Part shown: positions 9,178 to 15,692 of the stretch, piece after piece
Numbering within the stretch: position 1 is the first letter of the stretch
Layout: every line of letters starts with the position of its first letter
Assembly: GCA_900542575.1 (NCBI GenBank)
Contig: UQOE01000026.1
Location: forward strand, 1 to 24,329
Length of the DNA stretch: 24,329 bases
Reading direction: 5' to 3'
Source of the DNA: an uncultured Oscillospiraceae bacterium
GTDB taxonomy: Bacteria; Bacillota; Clostridia; Oscillospirales; Acutalibacteraceae
Program-made: the position numbers and the translations under genes
Notes under the pieces: model-generated
The model's database searches: none
The model's input: the letters and a program-made list of their open reading frames with translations, nothing else
What the model was told of the DNA's origin: nothing

Positions 9178-9208
9178 AGAAAAAGCACGCCCGTATGCGC
9201 GGGCGTGT
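9178..9208 (-). terminator. Intrinsic terminator after rplT
   Basis: On the minus strand an 8-base-pair GC-rich stem (CACGCCCG with CGGGCGTG, six-base loop, 9187-9208) is followed by CTTTTTCT. It lies between rplT and trmH and would end or reduce the infC-rpmI-rplT transcript, leaving partial read-through into trmH. Confidence 0.85.
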
Positions 9209-9228
9209 TTGAATGAAAGACAATTTTT

Positions 9229-9585
9229 TTATTTCAGCGCTGCCTTGGCCTGCTCGGTGAGAGCGGTGAAAGCGGCCGGATCGGAAATGGCGATCTCGGA
9301 GAGCATCTTGCGGTTGAGGTCGATGCCGGCTTTTTTGAGACCGTTGATGAACGTGGAATAGTTCATGCCGTTTGCCTTGGCGGCAGCGGAGATGCGGGTA
9401 ATCCAGATTCTTCTGAACTCACGCTTCTTCTGCTTTCTGCCGATATAGGCATACTGGCCGGATTTCATAACCGCTTCTTTTGCGGTCTTAAACAGCTTGC
9501 TCTTGGAGCCATAGTAGCCCTTTGCGAGCTTGAGCGTTTTATTTCTTCTCTTGCGAGTCATCATTGCGCCTTTAACACGTGCCAT
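9229..9585 (-). CDS. rplT: Large-subunit ribosomal protein L20
   Basis: L20 binds 23S rRNA early in 50S assembly and, in both Gram-negative and Gram-positive bacteria, represses its own operon by binding the leader mRNA. The 118-residue protein is full length and starts MARVKGAMMTRKRRNK, with the long basic N-terminal helix and the conserved central block RRIWITRISAA. The start is preceded by GGAGG. It is the third gene of infC-rpmI-rplT and is followed by a terminator. The upstream leader at 10452-10613 is the likely target of its autoregulation, which is known for the family but inferred here. Confidence 0.97.
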   Translation of the reverse strand: MARVKGAMMTRKRRNKTLKLAKGYYGSKSKLFKTAKEAVMKSGQYAYIGRKQKKREFRRIWITRISAAAKANGMNYSTFINGLKKAGIDLNRKMLSEIAISDPAAFTALTEQAKAALK

Positions 9586-9640
9586 GGTAAATTTCCTCCG
9601 TTACGTTAATTCGTTCTGTCTGTTCCCTGAAGCACTCGGC

Positions 9641-9838
9641 TTATTTATAAGGGATGAGACGCTTAATCTGCTTCTGGTTGGTCTTATCGGCAACGGTCTG
9701 TTTGCGCAGATTTCTCTTTCTCTTGGTGTTTTTCTTGGTAAGGATATGGGACTTATTGGCATGCGCAATTTTCGGTTTTCCGTTCTTGGACATTTTAAAA
9801 CGCTTTTTTGCGCCGCTGTGAGTTTTAATTTTCGGCAT
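9641..9838 (-). CDS. rpmI: Large-subunit ribosomal protein L35
   Basis: L35 is a small, very basic 50S protein. The 65-residue product starts MPKIKTHSGAKKRFK, the family hallmark, and ends with the conserved block IKRLIPYK. AGGAGG precedes the start. It sits between infC (19 bases upstream) and rplT (55 bases downstream), the standard operon order, so it is presumably co-regulated by the infC leader. Confidence 0.97.
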   Translation of the reverse strand: MPKIKTHSGAKKRFKMSKNGKPKIAHANKSHILTKKNTKRKRNLRKQTVADKTNQKQIKRLIPYK

Positions 9839-9857
9839 TGTGGTATCCTCCTAATAT

Positions 9858-10451
9858 TTAACCCTCAGCCTTTGCAGCCGGATTGGCCTGCTGCTTCTGG
9901 GGCTGTGATTTCTTTTTGCCGCCTTTTTTCGGCGGTTTATTGGATTTTGCTGCTAAGAACATCAGCATCTGACGGCCTTCCAGTTTCGGTCGTTTCTCGA
10001 CAGAACCGTATTCACTGCAGGCCTCGGCAAATTTGTCCATGATCTCATAGCCGTTTTTCGGATGAGCCATTTCTCTTCCGCGGAAACGGATGGAGACCTT
10101 GACCTTGTCGCCGCTCTTCAGAAACTTGTTCGCCTGGTTGACCTTGGTGTCAAAGTCATGCTTGTCAATTTTGAGAGAGAGACGGACTTCTTTGATGTCG
10201 ATGACATGCTGGTTCTTCTTGGCCTCTTTTTCGCGCTTCGTCTGTTCAAAGCGGTATTTGCCGTAGTCCATGATTTTGCACACAGGCGGTTTGGCCTGGG
10301 GCGCAACCTTTACGAGATCCAGGTTCTTTTCCTCCGCGAGACGGTTTGCTTCCCGCGCCGACATAATGCCGAGCTGTTCGCCGTCCGCCGAAATGACACG
10401 GACTTCTCTGTCGCGGATATCCCCGTTGATCTGCGTGTTCTTACTGCTAAT
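9858..10451 (-). CDS. infC: Translation initiation factor IF-3, AUU start
   Basis: IF-3 binds the 30S subunit, keeps it apart from 50S and rejects poor start codons. The protein has the N-terminal domain (INGDIRDREVRVIS), a linker rich in lysine, and the C-terminal domain with KVSIRFRGREMAHP. A 26-residue lysine, glutamine and alanine-rich tail follows. A GTG-started frame reaches 10481, but the GGAGG ribosome site lies inside it. The codon at the right distance (nine bases after GGAGG) is ATT at 10451, giving 197 residues that begin at the usual family N-terminus. Non-standard AUU starts are known for infC and allow IF-3 to repress its own translation. The start is inferred from spacing and family knowledge; the gene identity is certain. 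Confidence 0.93.
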   Translation of the reverse strand: MSSKNTQINGDIRDREVRVISADGEQLGIMSAREANRLAEEKNLDLVKVAPQAKPPVCKIMDYGKYRFEQTKREKEAKKNQHVIDIKEVRLSLKIDKHDFDTKVNQANKFLKSGDKVKVSIRFRGREMAHPKNGYEIMDKFAEACSEYGSVEKRPKLEGRQMLMFLAAKSNKPPKKGGKKKSQPQKQQANPAAKAEG

Positions 10452-10613
10452 GTTCAAGCACCTCCGATTAAGTAAAATCACAAAAAAACACGGACAGAAG
10501 ATTCCGTCCGTGCAATATCCGAGAACAGGCTTTCAGGCCTGCAAAACTTCGTCTATTGACCCGTGAAAACGAAATTCCACAAGGTGAGAACGGATCTGTT
10601 CTGCTTTATTTGC
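10452..10613 (-). promoter_or_regulatory. infC-rpmI-rplT leader, probable L20 leader with attenuator
   Basis: About 160 bases of untranslated leader lie between the predicted transcription start and the infC start. On the minus strand it holds a hairpin CAGGC...GCCTG (10526-10541), possible long-range pairings (GAACAG with CTGTTC, and ATCCG with CGGAT, which cannot form together in one nested fold), and a terminator just before the infC ribosome site. Such leaders in Firmicutes bind L20 and cause premature termination. I assign this from position and architecture, not from a covariance search. Confidence 0.65.
10482..10512 (-). terminator. Attenuator hairpin upstream of infC
   Basis: On the minus strand the stem CACGGAC/GTCCGTG (10489-10512, ten-base loop) is followed by seven T residues and ends about 30 bases before the infC start. 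It fits the terminator of an L20-type attenuation leader. It would also stop transcripts arriving from the upstream membrane protein gene, which has no terminator of its own. Confidence 0.85.
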
Positions 10614-10619
10614 TTTAAT

Positions 10620-10648
10620 AATATATCACTTGCTCCGGACCGCGTCAA
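10620..10648 (-). promoter_or_regulatory. Promoter of infC-rpmI-rplT
   Basis: On the minus strand TTGACG (10643-10648) and TATATT (10620-10625) are separated by exactly 17 bases, a strong match to a housekeeping sigma promoter. The predicted start is about 10613. The -35 box overlaps the stop codon of the upstream gene. Confidence 0.8.
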
Positions 10649-12255
10649 TAGGAATTTTGATAAATTTCCTGTGAAGCGGTGCCGGCCGTCTCAGCAGCTG
10701 TCCCATCTTCCTGCGGCTGCGCCTGCTGCTGGCGGAGAACTGAATTCAGACCACTGACAAAGCTCTTCCATTTCGGGCGCACCTGAGGAAGACTCTGCAG
10801 CAGATACCGGTTCCAGGCATCCTGCATCTTCTGCCTCGATGGCTTTGTCACCTCGCCGGAGAAGGGGATCTTCATCAGCTCATAGTCGGTCTCCGAGACG
10901 TCCAGACTGCAGACGAATTTTCCAAGCCGGCCGGATGTAATCGTTCCAGAATGGTGCCATGTTTTCTGCTCCCCATGTCTGGCACAGGACCAGTCAATTT
11001 GAATACTGCCGTAGGATTCCAGCCCCGGAATCGTAAAGGGGTCCACATGAAATTCCCCGGTGGGCAGTCCATGGTCCATCTTCCACTTGAGCCAGTGAAC
11101 CGTCGTCTGTGCACCGCTGCCGAACTGAATCGTACCGGTTCCGCTGCCGTGTTCACTGGAATTCGCGGTAAAGGCGAAGATCTGATTTTCGCCCTTCTGC
11201 ACTTTAAGCGCCGGGCCCCGGTGATAGGCGTCCTCCAGAATGGTGTTGACCGTATATCCATCGGAGCCGTCCGACATCTTGACGAGCACATTGCAGGCCT
11301 CGATCTGATTTTTTCGATTGATGCAGAGGTCAAAGGAGACGCCGGATATCCCAGTCTCCTCCAGTCTCTGCAGATACGCCGAGCCGATGCTGTAGACCGC
11401 CCGCGTAAATGCCTCCCGGGAGGCATAATCCCGGCTTCCAAGCTCCCTGTTGCAGGCCCGGTAGAGGCTGCCGTCCTCCTTCATCTCCCAGAAAGCGTTT
11501 TCCACAAAGTCGTGCAGATTCTCCTGGGTCAGAACAATGGTCAGGCGGTCGCCGTCCGCCCGCTTGTCGGGCATATAAAAGGAGCAGTTGTCCTCCTCAC
11601 TGACGGAGACGTCTTTCTGCATATCTTTCCAGCCCCTGCGCAGATCTTTTGCAATTCGCCTCTGGACCCTTGGGGAGTTCAGCGCCCGGCGGGCCCGGCT
11701 GTCCAGGGAGACCGGCTGCAGCAGTCTGGATGCAGTGCTGTCGGCAGAAATTCTGTGCCAGCCGATCATCAGCTGCGCGGTGTTGAGGTCCACATGGCCG
11801 CCGCCGGCCGACATCTCGGTATTCAGAACGGGGCCATACGCGTCGCCAATTGCATAGCGGCCAACCATACGGCCGCTCTGCATCTGCGTCGTTCCGTCAA
11901 AGGTCAGTCCGTTCACCGCATCCTGAAACTGGGAAGCGAGCGATCGGCTGCCGAATGAGTCCGCGGCAGAGGAGGAAAGGGTCCAGTCCGTCGATCCCTC
12001 GGTCTGCCAGGCCTTTTTCCCGCTCAGATAGCTCAGCGTGGGCTTCGCCGCCTTCTCCGCGCGATCCGCATTCTTTGCGACAACGATATTGGCATAGCTG
12101 TGTTCATTCGTAAAGGTCTGCAGGAAATCCCGCGGGTTGATCGCATAGAACACGATAAGTGCAATGACAATAGCAAGGAATGAAAGGGCGAGAATCCAAT
12201 GCAGTTTGCTCTTTTCCGTCATGCCGCTGATGGCACGGTTTCTCTGATAGGGCAT
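10645..12255 (-). CDS. Membrane-anchored protein of unknown function, divergent from lexA
   Basis: I do not recognise this 536-residue protein. Residues 19-39 (ILALSFLAIVIALIVFYAI core) form one hydrophobic segment after a short basic N-terminus. No clear signal peptidase site follows, so it is probably a single-pass anchored protein with a large extracytoplasmic part. That part contains many Ser, Gly and Asp residues and beta-strand-like stretches, and ends with a Gln/Ala/Thr-rich tail. No catalytic motif, LPXTG signal or repeat is obvious. The start has a good AGGAGG ribosome site ten bases upstream. The gene is divergent from lexA across 147 bases, and its stop overlaps the infC promoter. 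Coding identity is well supported by length and ribosome site. The role is unknown; an envelope role is possible but is only inference from topology. Confidence 0.8.
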   Translation of the reverse strand: MPYQRNRAISGMTEKSKLHWILALSFLAIVIALIVFYAINPRDFLQTFTNEHSYANIVVAKNADRAEKAAKPTLSYLSGKKAWQTEGSTDWTLSSSAADSFGSRSLASQFQDAVNGLTFDGTTQMQSGRMVGRYAIGDAYGPVLNTEMSAGGGHVDLNTAQLMIGWHRISADSTASRLLQPVSLDSRARRALNSPRVQRRIAKDLRRGWKDMQKDVSVSEEDNCSFYMPDKRADGDRLTIVLTQENLHDFVENAFWEMKEDGSLYRACNRELGSRDYASREAFTRAVYSIGSAYLQRLEETGISGVSFDLCINRKNQIEACNVLVKMSDGSDGYTVNTILEDAYHRGPALKVQKGENQIFAFTANSSEHGSGTGTIQFGSGAQTTVHWLKWKMDHGLPTGEFHVDPFTIPGLESYGSIQIDWSCARHGEQKTWHHSGTITSGRLGKFVCSLDVSETDYELMKIPFSGEVTKPSRQKMQDAWNRYLLQSLPQVRPKWKSFVSGLNSVLRQQQAQPQEDGTAAETAGTASQEIYQNSY

Positions 12256-12285
12256 AAGGCTGATTCCTCCTGTAAACTAGTCTCC

Positions 12286-12291
12286 AGTTTA
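12286..12291 (-). promoter_or_regulatory. Possible extended -10 element for the membrane protein gene
   Basis: The minus strand reads TGCTAAACT, an extended -10 form, ending 31 bases before the ATG at 12255. No convincing -35 box is found. The element is one arm of a short inverted repeat (TAAACT...AGTTTA, 12273-12291). Weak support. Confidence 0.3.
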
Positions 12292-12318
12292 GCACACCGA
12301 CAGAGAATTCGGTACCGT

Positions 12319-12343
12319 ACATTTGTTTTGGAAACAAATGTTT
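12319..12343. promoter_or_regulatory. Palindromic operator with LexA-box-like halves
   Basis: A perfect 10-base inverted repeat (ACATTTGTTT and AAACAAATGT, three-base spacer, 12319-12341) lies between lexA and the divergent gene. Its right part, AAACAAATGTTT (12332-12343), resembles the Gram-positive SOS box core GAAC-N4-GTTC and overlaps the lexA -35 box. Autorepression by LexA is the natural reading, inferred from position. Confidence 0.65.
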
Positions 12344-12370
12344 GCTATTTGATTCGCGGGATGGTACAAT
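12342..12370 (+). promoter_or_regulatory. lexA promoter
   Basis: TTGCTA (12342-12347) and TACAAT (12365-12370) with a 17-base spacer form a good housekeeping promoter. It gives a short leader before the lexA ATG at 12403. The -35 box overlaps the LexA-like palindrome. Confidence 0.8.
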
Positions 12371-12402
12371 TTTCGTGAGAACATTTGGTTGGGAGATATA
12401 CC

Positions 12403-13011
12403 ATGGAAATAATCAATCGGACACAGGAACGCATCTACCAATATCTGCTGGAGCGGACTCAGACCACCAACGTCCCACCCACCATCCGGGAAATCGGAAG
12501 CGCCGTCGGTCTGAAATCCACGTCTTCCGTCCAGTCCAATCTGGACGCCCTGGAAAAGGCGGGCTACATTTACCGTGACCCGAAGCTGAAGCGCTCCATC
12601 CATCTTACGGTACAGGACCAGTCTCCGGAGTACACCAACGTCCCGCTGGTCGGCACCGTCACCGCCGGTAAGCCAATTCTCGCCGTCGAAGAAATTGAGG
12701 GCTATCTCCCGTTTACCGGTTCGGTCTCCTCCGACAAACCGGTCTTTGCGCTTCGCGTGCACGGCGAATCCATGATCAACGCCGGTATCCTGGACGGAGA
12801 CATTATCTTCGTCGAAAAAACTCCCTATGCGGAAAACGGCGACAAGGTCGTCGCTCTCCTGGAAAACGAAGCCACGGTTAAGACTTATTATAAGGAAAAG
12901 GACTGTTTCCGCCTGCAGCCGGAAAACGACTGCATGGACCCCATCTACTGCGACGAGCTCGCCATACTCGGTAAGGTCATCGGTCTCTACCGGAATTACC
13001 GCGGAGTCTGA
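12403..13011 (+). CDS. lexA: SOS repressor LexA
   Basis: LexA represses DNA-damage genes until RecA filaments trigger its self-cleavage. The 202-residue protein has an N-terminal winged helix-turn-helix (residues 1-65, with PTIREIGSAVGLKSTSSVQ) and a C-terminal peptidase domain. The cleavage site is Ala88-Gly89 in VGTVTAGKPI, the catalytic serine is Ser123 in VHGESM and the catalytic lysine is Lys160 in EATVK. The Ser-Lys spacing of 37 equals that of the E. coli protein. I chose the ATG at 12403, seven bases after GGGAG, over an in-frame TTG at 12385 that lacks a ribosome site. The gene is monocistronic, with its own promoter, a LexA-like operator and a terminator. Fully intact. Confidence 0.96.
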   Translation: MEIINRTQERIYQYLLERTQTTNVPPTIREIGSAVGLKSTSSVQSNLDALEKAGYIYRDPKLKRSIHLTVQDQSPEYTNVPLVGTVTAGKPILAVEEIEGYLPFTGSVSSDKPVFALRVHGESMINAGILDGDIIFVEKTPYAENGDKVVALLENEATVKTYYKEKDCFRLQPENDCMDPIYCDELAILGKVIGLYRNYRGV

Positions 13012-13030
13012 AACCATACAGAATGTCTGC

Positions 13031-13064
13031 AACGGACGCTGTCAGTCGGCAGCGTCCGTTTTGT
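13031..13064 (+). terminator. Terminator of lexA
   Basis: An 11-base-pair stem (AACGGACGCTG with CAGCGTCCGTT, eight-base loop) whose 3' arm runs into TTTTG begins 20 bases after the lexA stop. It separates lexA from the next gene. Confidence 0.9.
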
Positions 13065-13115
13065 CTTCACATATGTAAATTTTTGTCCGCTCTAGAGTTT
13101 CCCTCCCCGCTGTAT

Positions 13116-13121
13116 TACAAT
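13116..13121 (+). promoter_or_regulatory. Possible -10 box for the oxidoreductase gene
   Basis: TACAAT lies 36 bases before the ATG at 13157, downstream of the lexA terminator, so a promoter is needed in this gap. The best -35 candidate at 17 bases (TAGAGT) is poor. Weak support. Confidence 0.35.
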
Positions 13122-13156
13122 AAGTTTGAAATGCTTTCGGAAAGCGTGATGTCACT

Positions 13157-14401
13157 ATGAAGAAAATCATTGTCCTGGGCGCCGGCTACGGCGGACTTCA
13201 GGCAGCACGTGCTCTGGCCGGGGCCAGCATGGAAGTTCTGCTCTTTGAGGCAAAGCCCAGGGAACAGGTCGGTTTTTCATGGCCCATCGACGTGGAGCCC
13301 TCCGTTTTTACGGACCTGAAAATTCCGCTGCCGCCGGAGACGGTCCGCTGCCCCAACAGTACGTACTATGTCTCCACATCGCGCCGGCCTCGGGTCATTG
13401 CAATGCCAGAAGCGGATCGCTGCTTCCATATCAATGGACGGAGCCTCTCCGCGGAGCTCATCTCCCTGGCTGAGGCCGCCGGTGTCTCCTTCCGGTTTGA
13501 AATGCAGGTAGACCGGCTGCTGACCGACGACCAGGGAGTCATCCGCGGCATCTACTTAAATGGATTTCCCCTGGAAGCCGACCTCGTCATCGACAGCATC
13601 GGACTCATGCCCAACTCGTTTACCCACCAGAAAAGCCGAAAAATGAACGGTCTGCTAACCGTTGCACTCCCGAACACCCCGAAGCCCTCGGAGCCCCAGA
13701 AAATCTTTATGATGAATCCCATGGGCATCCCAGGAATTGCCGAACTCTATCAGGAAGCGGACGGCACAGTCCGCATTCTCATTGGACGATTCGACGGCGC
13801 CGACAAAAATCAGCTGAAGATCGATCTCTCTAAACTCCGCATGGAGCTGCCGCTCCTCTCCGGAAAAAACATCCAGGACGGCACTGCCTCGGTCTTTCCG
13901 GTCCGGGCTCCCAGTCTGCGAATGGTAGACCAGGGCTACGCCTGCATCGACAAATCCAATTTTCTCTCCGACGCTCTGCGCTCCGGTCAAATTCTGGCGG
14001 AGACCGTGCTTCAGTACGGCGTCTCGCTGCCAGACCTATGGCGCTACCAGGTCCGCTATTACCATCAAGTCGTCGCCAGCTCCTTCTACCTCCAGGGCGT
14101 CAAATACTCCCTGTTCACCACCGACCCGAAGACACTAGCCTCCGCCTATGAGGACAATCTGCTCACAGATGCCATGCTGCAGCTCATCGCCAGTCGGACC
14201 CGTACGCCGGTGGGAAATGACCGCCTGATGCCGTCCTTCGGCCGGCTGCTCCGCAAGCCGCTTTTTTCCGCCCGGCTGGCAAAAGCCAATGCCGCCGGAG
14301 AGTCCATCCAGAGTATGGCCATGCAAAGCCCCGAGCAATGGAATGCAGAGGCTTATCAGACCTGGGAACAGACCATGCTGGAAAAACTAAATTTTAACTG
14401 A
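13157..14401 (+). CDS. FAD-dependent oxidoreductase, distantly like the geranylgeranyl reductase family
   Basis: A 414-residue flavoprotein. The N-terminus MKKIIVLGAGYGGLQAARAL carries the dinucleotide-binding motif GAGYGG at 8-13 and an acidic residue after the second strand. A block GRSLSAELISLAEAAGV near residue 95, and SDALRSGQILAETVL near 275, have the layout of geranylgeranyl-reductase-like and related FAD monooxygenase-fold enzymes, in which the second block lies against FAD. No substrate motif is clear, and there is no membrane segment, so the reaction and partner are unknown. The ribosome site is weak: a GGAAAG lies 12 bases upstream, inside a small hairpin. It is flanked by terminators on both sides and so appears monocistronic. 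NADH dehydrogenase type II is an alternative fold relative, but its length and motifs fit less well. Confidence 0.7.
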   Translation: MKKIIVLGAGYGGLQAARALAGASMEVLLFEAKPREQVGFSWPIDVEPSVFTDLKIPLPPETVRCPNSTYYVSTSRRPRVIAMPEADRCFHINGRSLSAELISLAEAAGVSFRFEMQVDRLLTDDQGVIRGIYLNGFPLEADLVIDSIGLMPNSFTHQKSRKMNGLLTVALPNTPKPSEPQKIFMMNPMGIPGIAELYQEADGTVRILIGRFDGADKNQLKIDLSKLRMELPLLSGKNIQDGTASVFPVRAPSLRMVDQGYACIDKSNFLSDALRSGQILAETVLQYGVSLPDLWRYQVRYYHQVVASSFYLQGVKYSLFTTDPKTLASAYEDNLLTDAMLQLIASRTRTPVGNDRLMPSFGRLLRKPLFSARLAKANAAGESIQSMAMQSPEQWNAEAYQTWEQTMLEKLNFN

Positions 14402-14410
14402 AGAAGATAA

Positions 14411-14447
14411 GGACGTGCGGCAGATATCCTGCTGCACGTCCTGTTTC
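14411..14447. terminator. Bidirectional terminator between the oxidoreductase and lipase genes
   Basis: A 13-base-pair stem with one G-U pair (GGACGTGCGGCAG and CTGCTGCACGTCC, five-base loop, 14411-14441) is followed by TGTTTCGTT on the plus strand and by TTATCTTCTT on the minus strand. It sits between two convergent genes and could serve both. Confidence 0.8.
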
Positions 14448-14448
14448 G

Positions 14449-15599
14449 TTAACGTAAGTTCTGAACTCTCCGGTATTGTTCCATAAAAACCTTCCGCATA
14501 TCTGCGGTCTCGGTGATCGGCAGATAGTATCCTACCACGCCCAGGTGCTCCACTGGAAGAAGCGGCATGTTGTACCAGACGCCGGGCTTCAGGCCGGTGT
14601 CCCCGTGCCAGGTCTCCGCTTTGTGGCTGCCCCCGGTAAAAGGCGCCTTTGTAAGCTCTGTATTGATCATGCCATCATTTTCCGCACACGATTTCTTCCA
14701 GCCGCCCGGACATGGGAATCGGTATAGCTTCCCATAATAAGCGCCGGAATTCCATAGATCAGGGTCTCTCTCTGCGGCACCTGGACCGATCCGCATTTTG
14801 CCCTCCGGGTTGTACTGGTCGGATACGCAAAGTAGTAGGTGTCCGGGCAGTCCGGATACCTCTCATTGATCTTTTTCGCCCCTTCCGCAGTCAGATCGTA
14901 AAAACCAAGGTCTTCCGTCCGACACCGGTCCAGTCCGCTCCAGGCACTGACATAGGTATCCATGAATGCATTCAGGGGCTTGCGGCTAAGCACCAGATCG
15001 AGTCCGTCGAGGATGGCGCTGAGCACCTTTTTTCCCCGTCTCTCGGAGCCCGTGGATTTTGCCAGGGCATAGTAGGCCAGATCTGCAATGGAGGTGCCGT
15101 TGTTCGCCCCGGCGAACGTTGTGACGCTTCGTACTATTTTCCCGCTTCCGCCGGCGAACAGGGGAGAGGGGGAATCCGCCTGCATTTCTTCCGGACAGCC
15201 ACAGCAGAGAAGCGAGGTCAGAATGCGAATTTCGGGAGCCCCCATGGAGTGGCTCCAGAGATCCACAGGGTGCGCCGTATCCCACTCCGGGTACAGACCG
15301 GGGTACTCTCTCCCGTACCGGGCATGGCCGAATTTTTTCGCATGCTGCGCGCCGTAATCCACGCGTCCGCCTTTTATGCAGGCATACATTTCGCAGGACC
15401 GGTCCCAGTTGGAGGAAGTGGGACTGACATCCCCCTCAAGAACCAGACAGCCCTCTTCCCGCATTTTGGACGCGAGGTCACCGCAGAGGAAGCCGCCCCA
15501 CTGGTGCCCCATCGGAGTCCGGCAGAGAAGGGAGTTTGGCCCGTACGAGTAGAAACCGGAACAGAGGATGGTCGGAACAGCAGATTCTGAATTGTGCAT
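14449..15599 (-). pseudogene. Family I.5-type lipase, broken by a frameshift
   Basis: The restored product (about 383 residues) resembles the zinc-containing lipases of Geobacillus and Staphylococcus type. The first frame gives a hydrolase core with an oxyanion-loop variant LCSGF, the SSNWDR block (Asp66), zinc-ligand histidines 86 and 92 in YGAQHAKKFGHARYG, and the nucleophile Ser118 in SHSMGA. It stops at 14667. The -1 frame then continues with the catalytic Asp in ENDGMINT and the catalytic His in PVEHLGVVG, ending at 14449. The two frames join between 14701 and 14723, where one base appears to be missing. The total length becomes a multiple of three if one base is added. The ATG at 15599 follows a strong AGGAGG and gives no signal peptide, unlike secreted relatives. 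As read, the protein would lack two of its three catalytic residues. A sequencing error is possible. Confidence 0.85.
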
Positions 15600-15639
15600 G
15601 GGTGCTCCTCCTTTTCTCCATCTTAGCGGAAAACCGGAC

Positions 15640-15675
15640 AAAAAAATTGGCGCCGTCGGTACGACGGCACCAATT
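15640..15675 (-). terminator. Terminator of glyS
   Basis: On the minus strand a 14-base-pair stem (AATTGGTGCCGTCG with CGACGGCGCCAATT, one G-U pair, three-base loop) is followed by a run of T residues. It lies 17 bases after the glyS stop and only 40 bases before the lipase start, so the lipase would need its own promoter or read-through. Confidence 0.92.
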
Positions 15676-15692
15676 GCTGTTTCATGTGCGAT

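Noticed and set aside
2100..11500. Scattered TTTTCCACA sequences as DnaA boxes
   Set aside because: They occur singly (for example near 2105, 3747 and 11494), inside genes and far apart; there is no cluster, AT-rich unwinding region or dnaA gene.
10951..11958. Plus-strand frame of 335 codons opposite the unknown membrane protein gene
   Set aside because: The minus-strand frame is longer, has a proper AGGAGG site and a membrane segment; the plus frame has neither.
14690..14730. Programmed -1 frameshift in the lipase gene
   Set aside because: No heptamer of the X-XXY-YYZ type or downstream stimulatory structure is seen in the join interval; a missing base is simpler.
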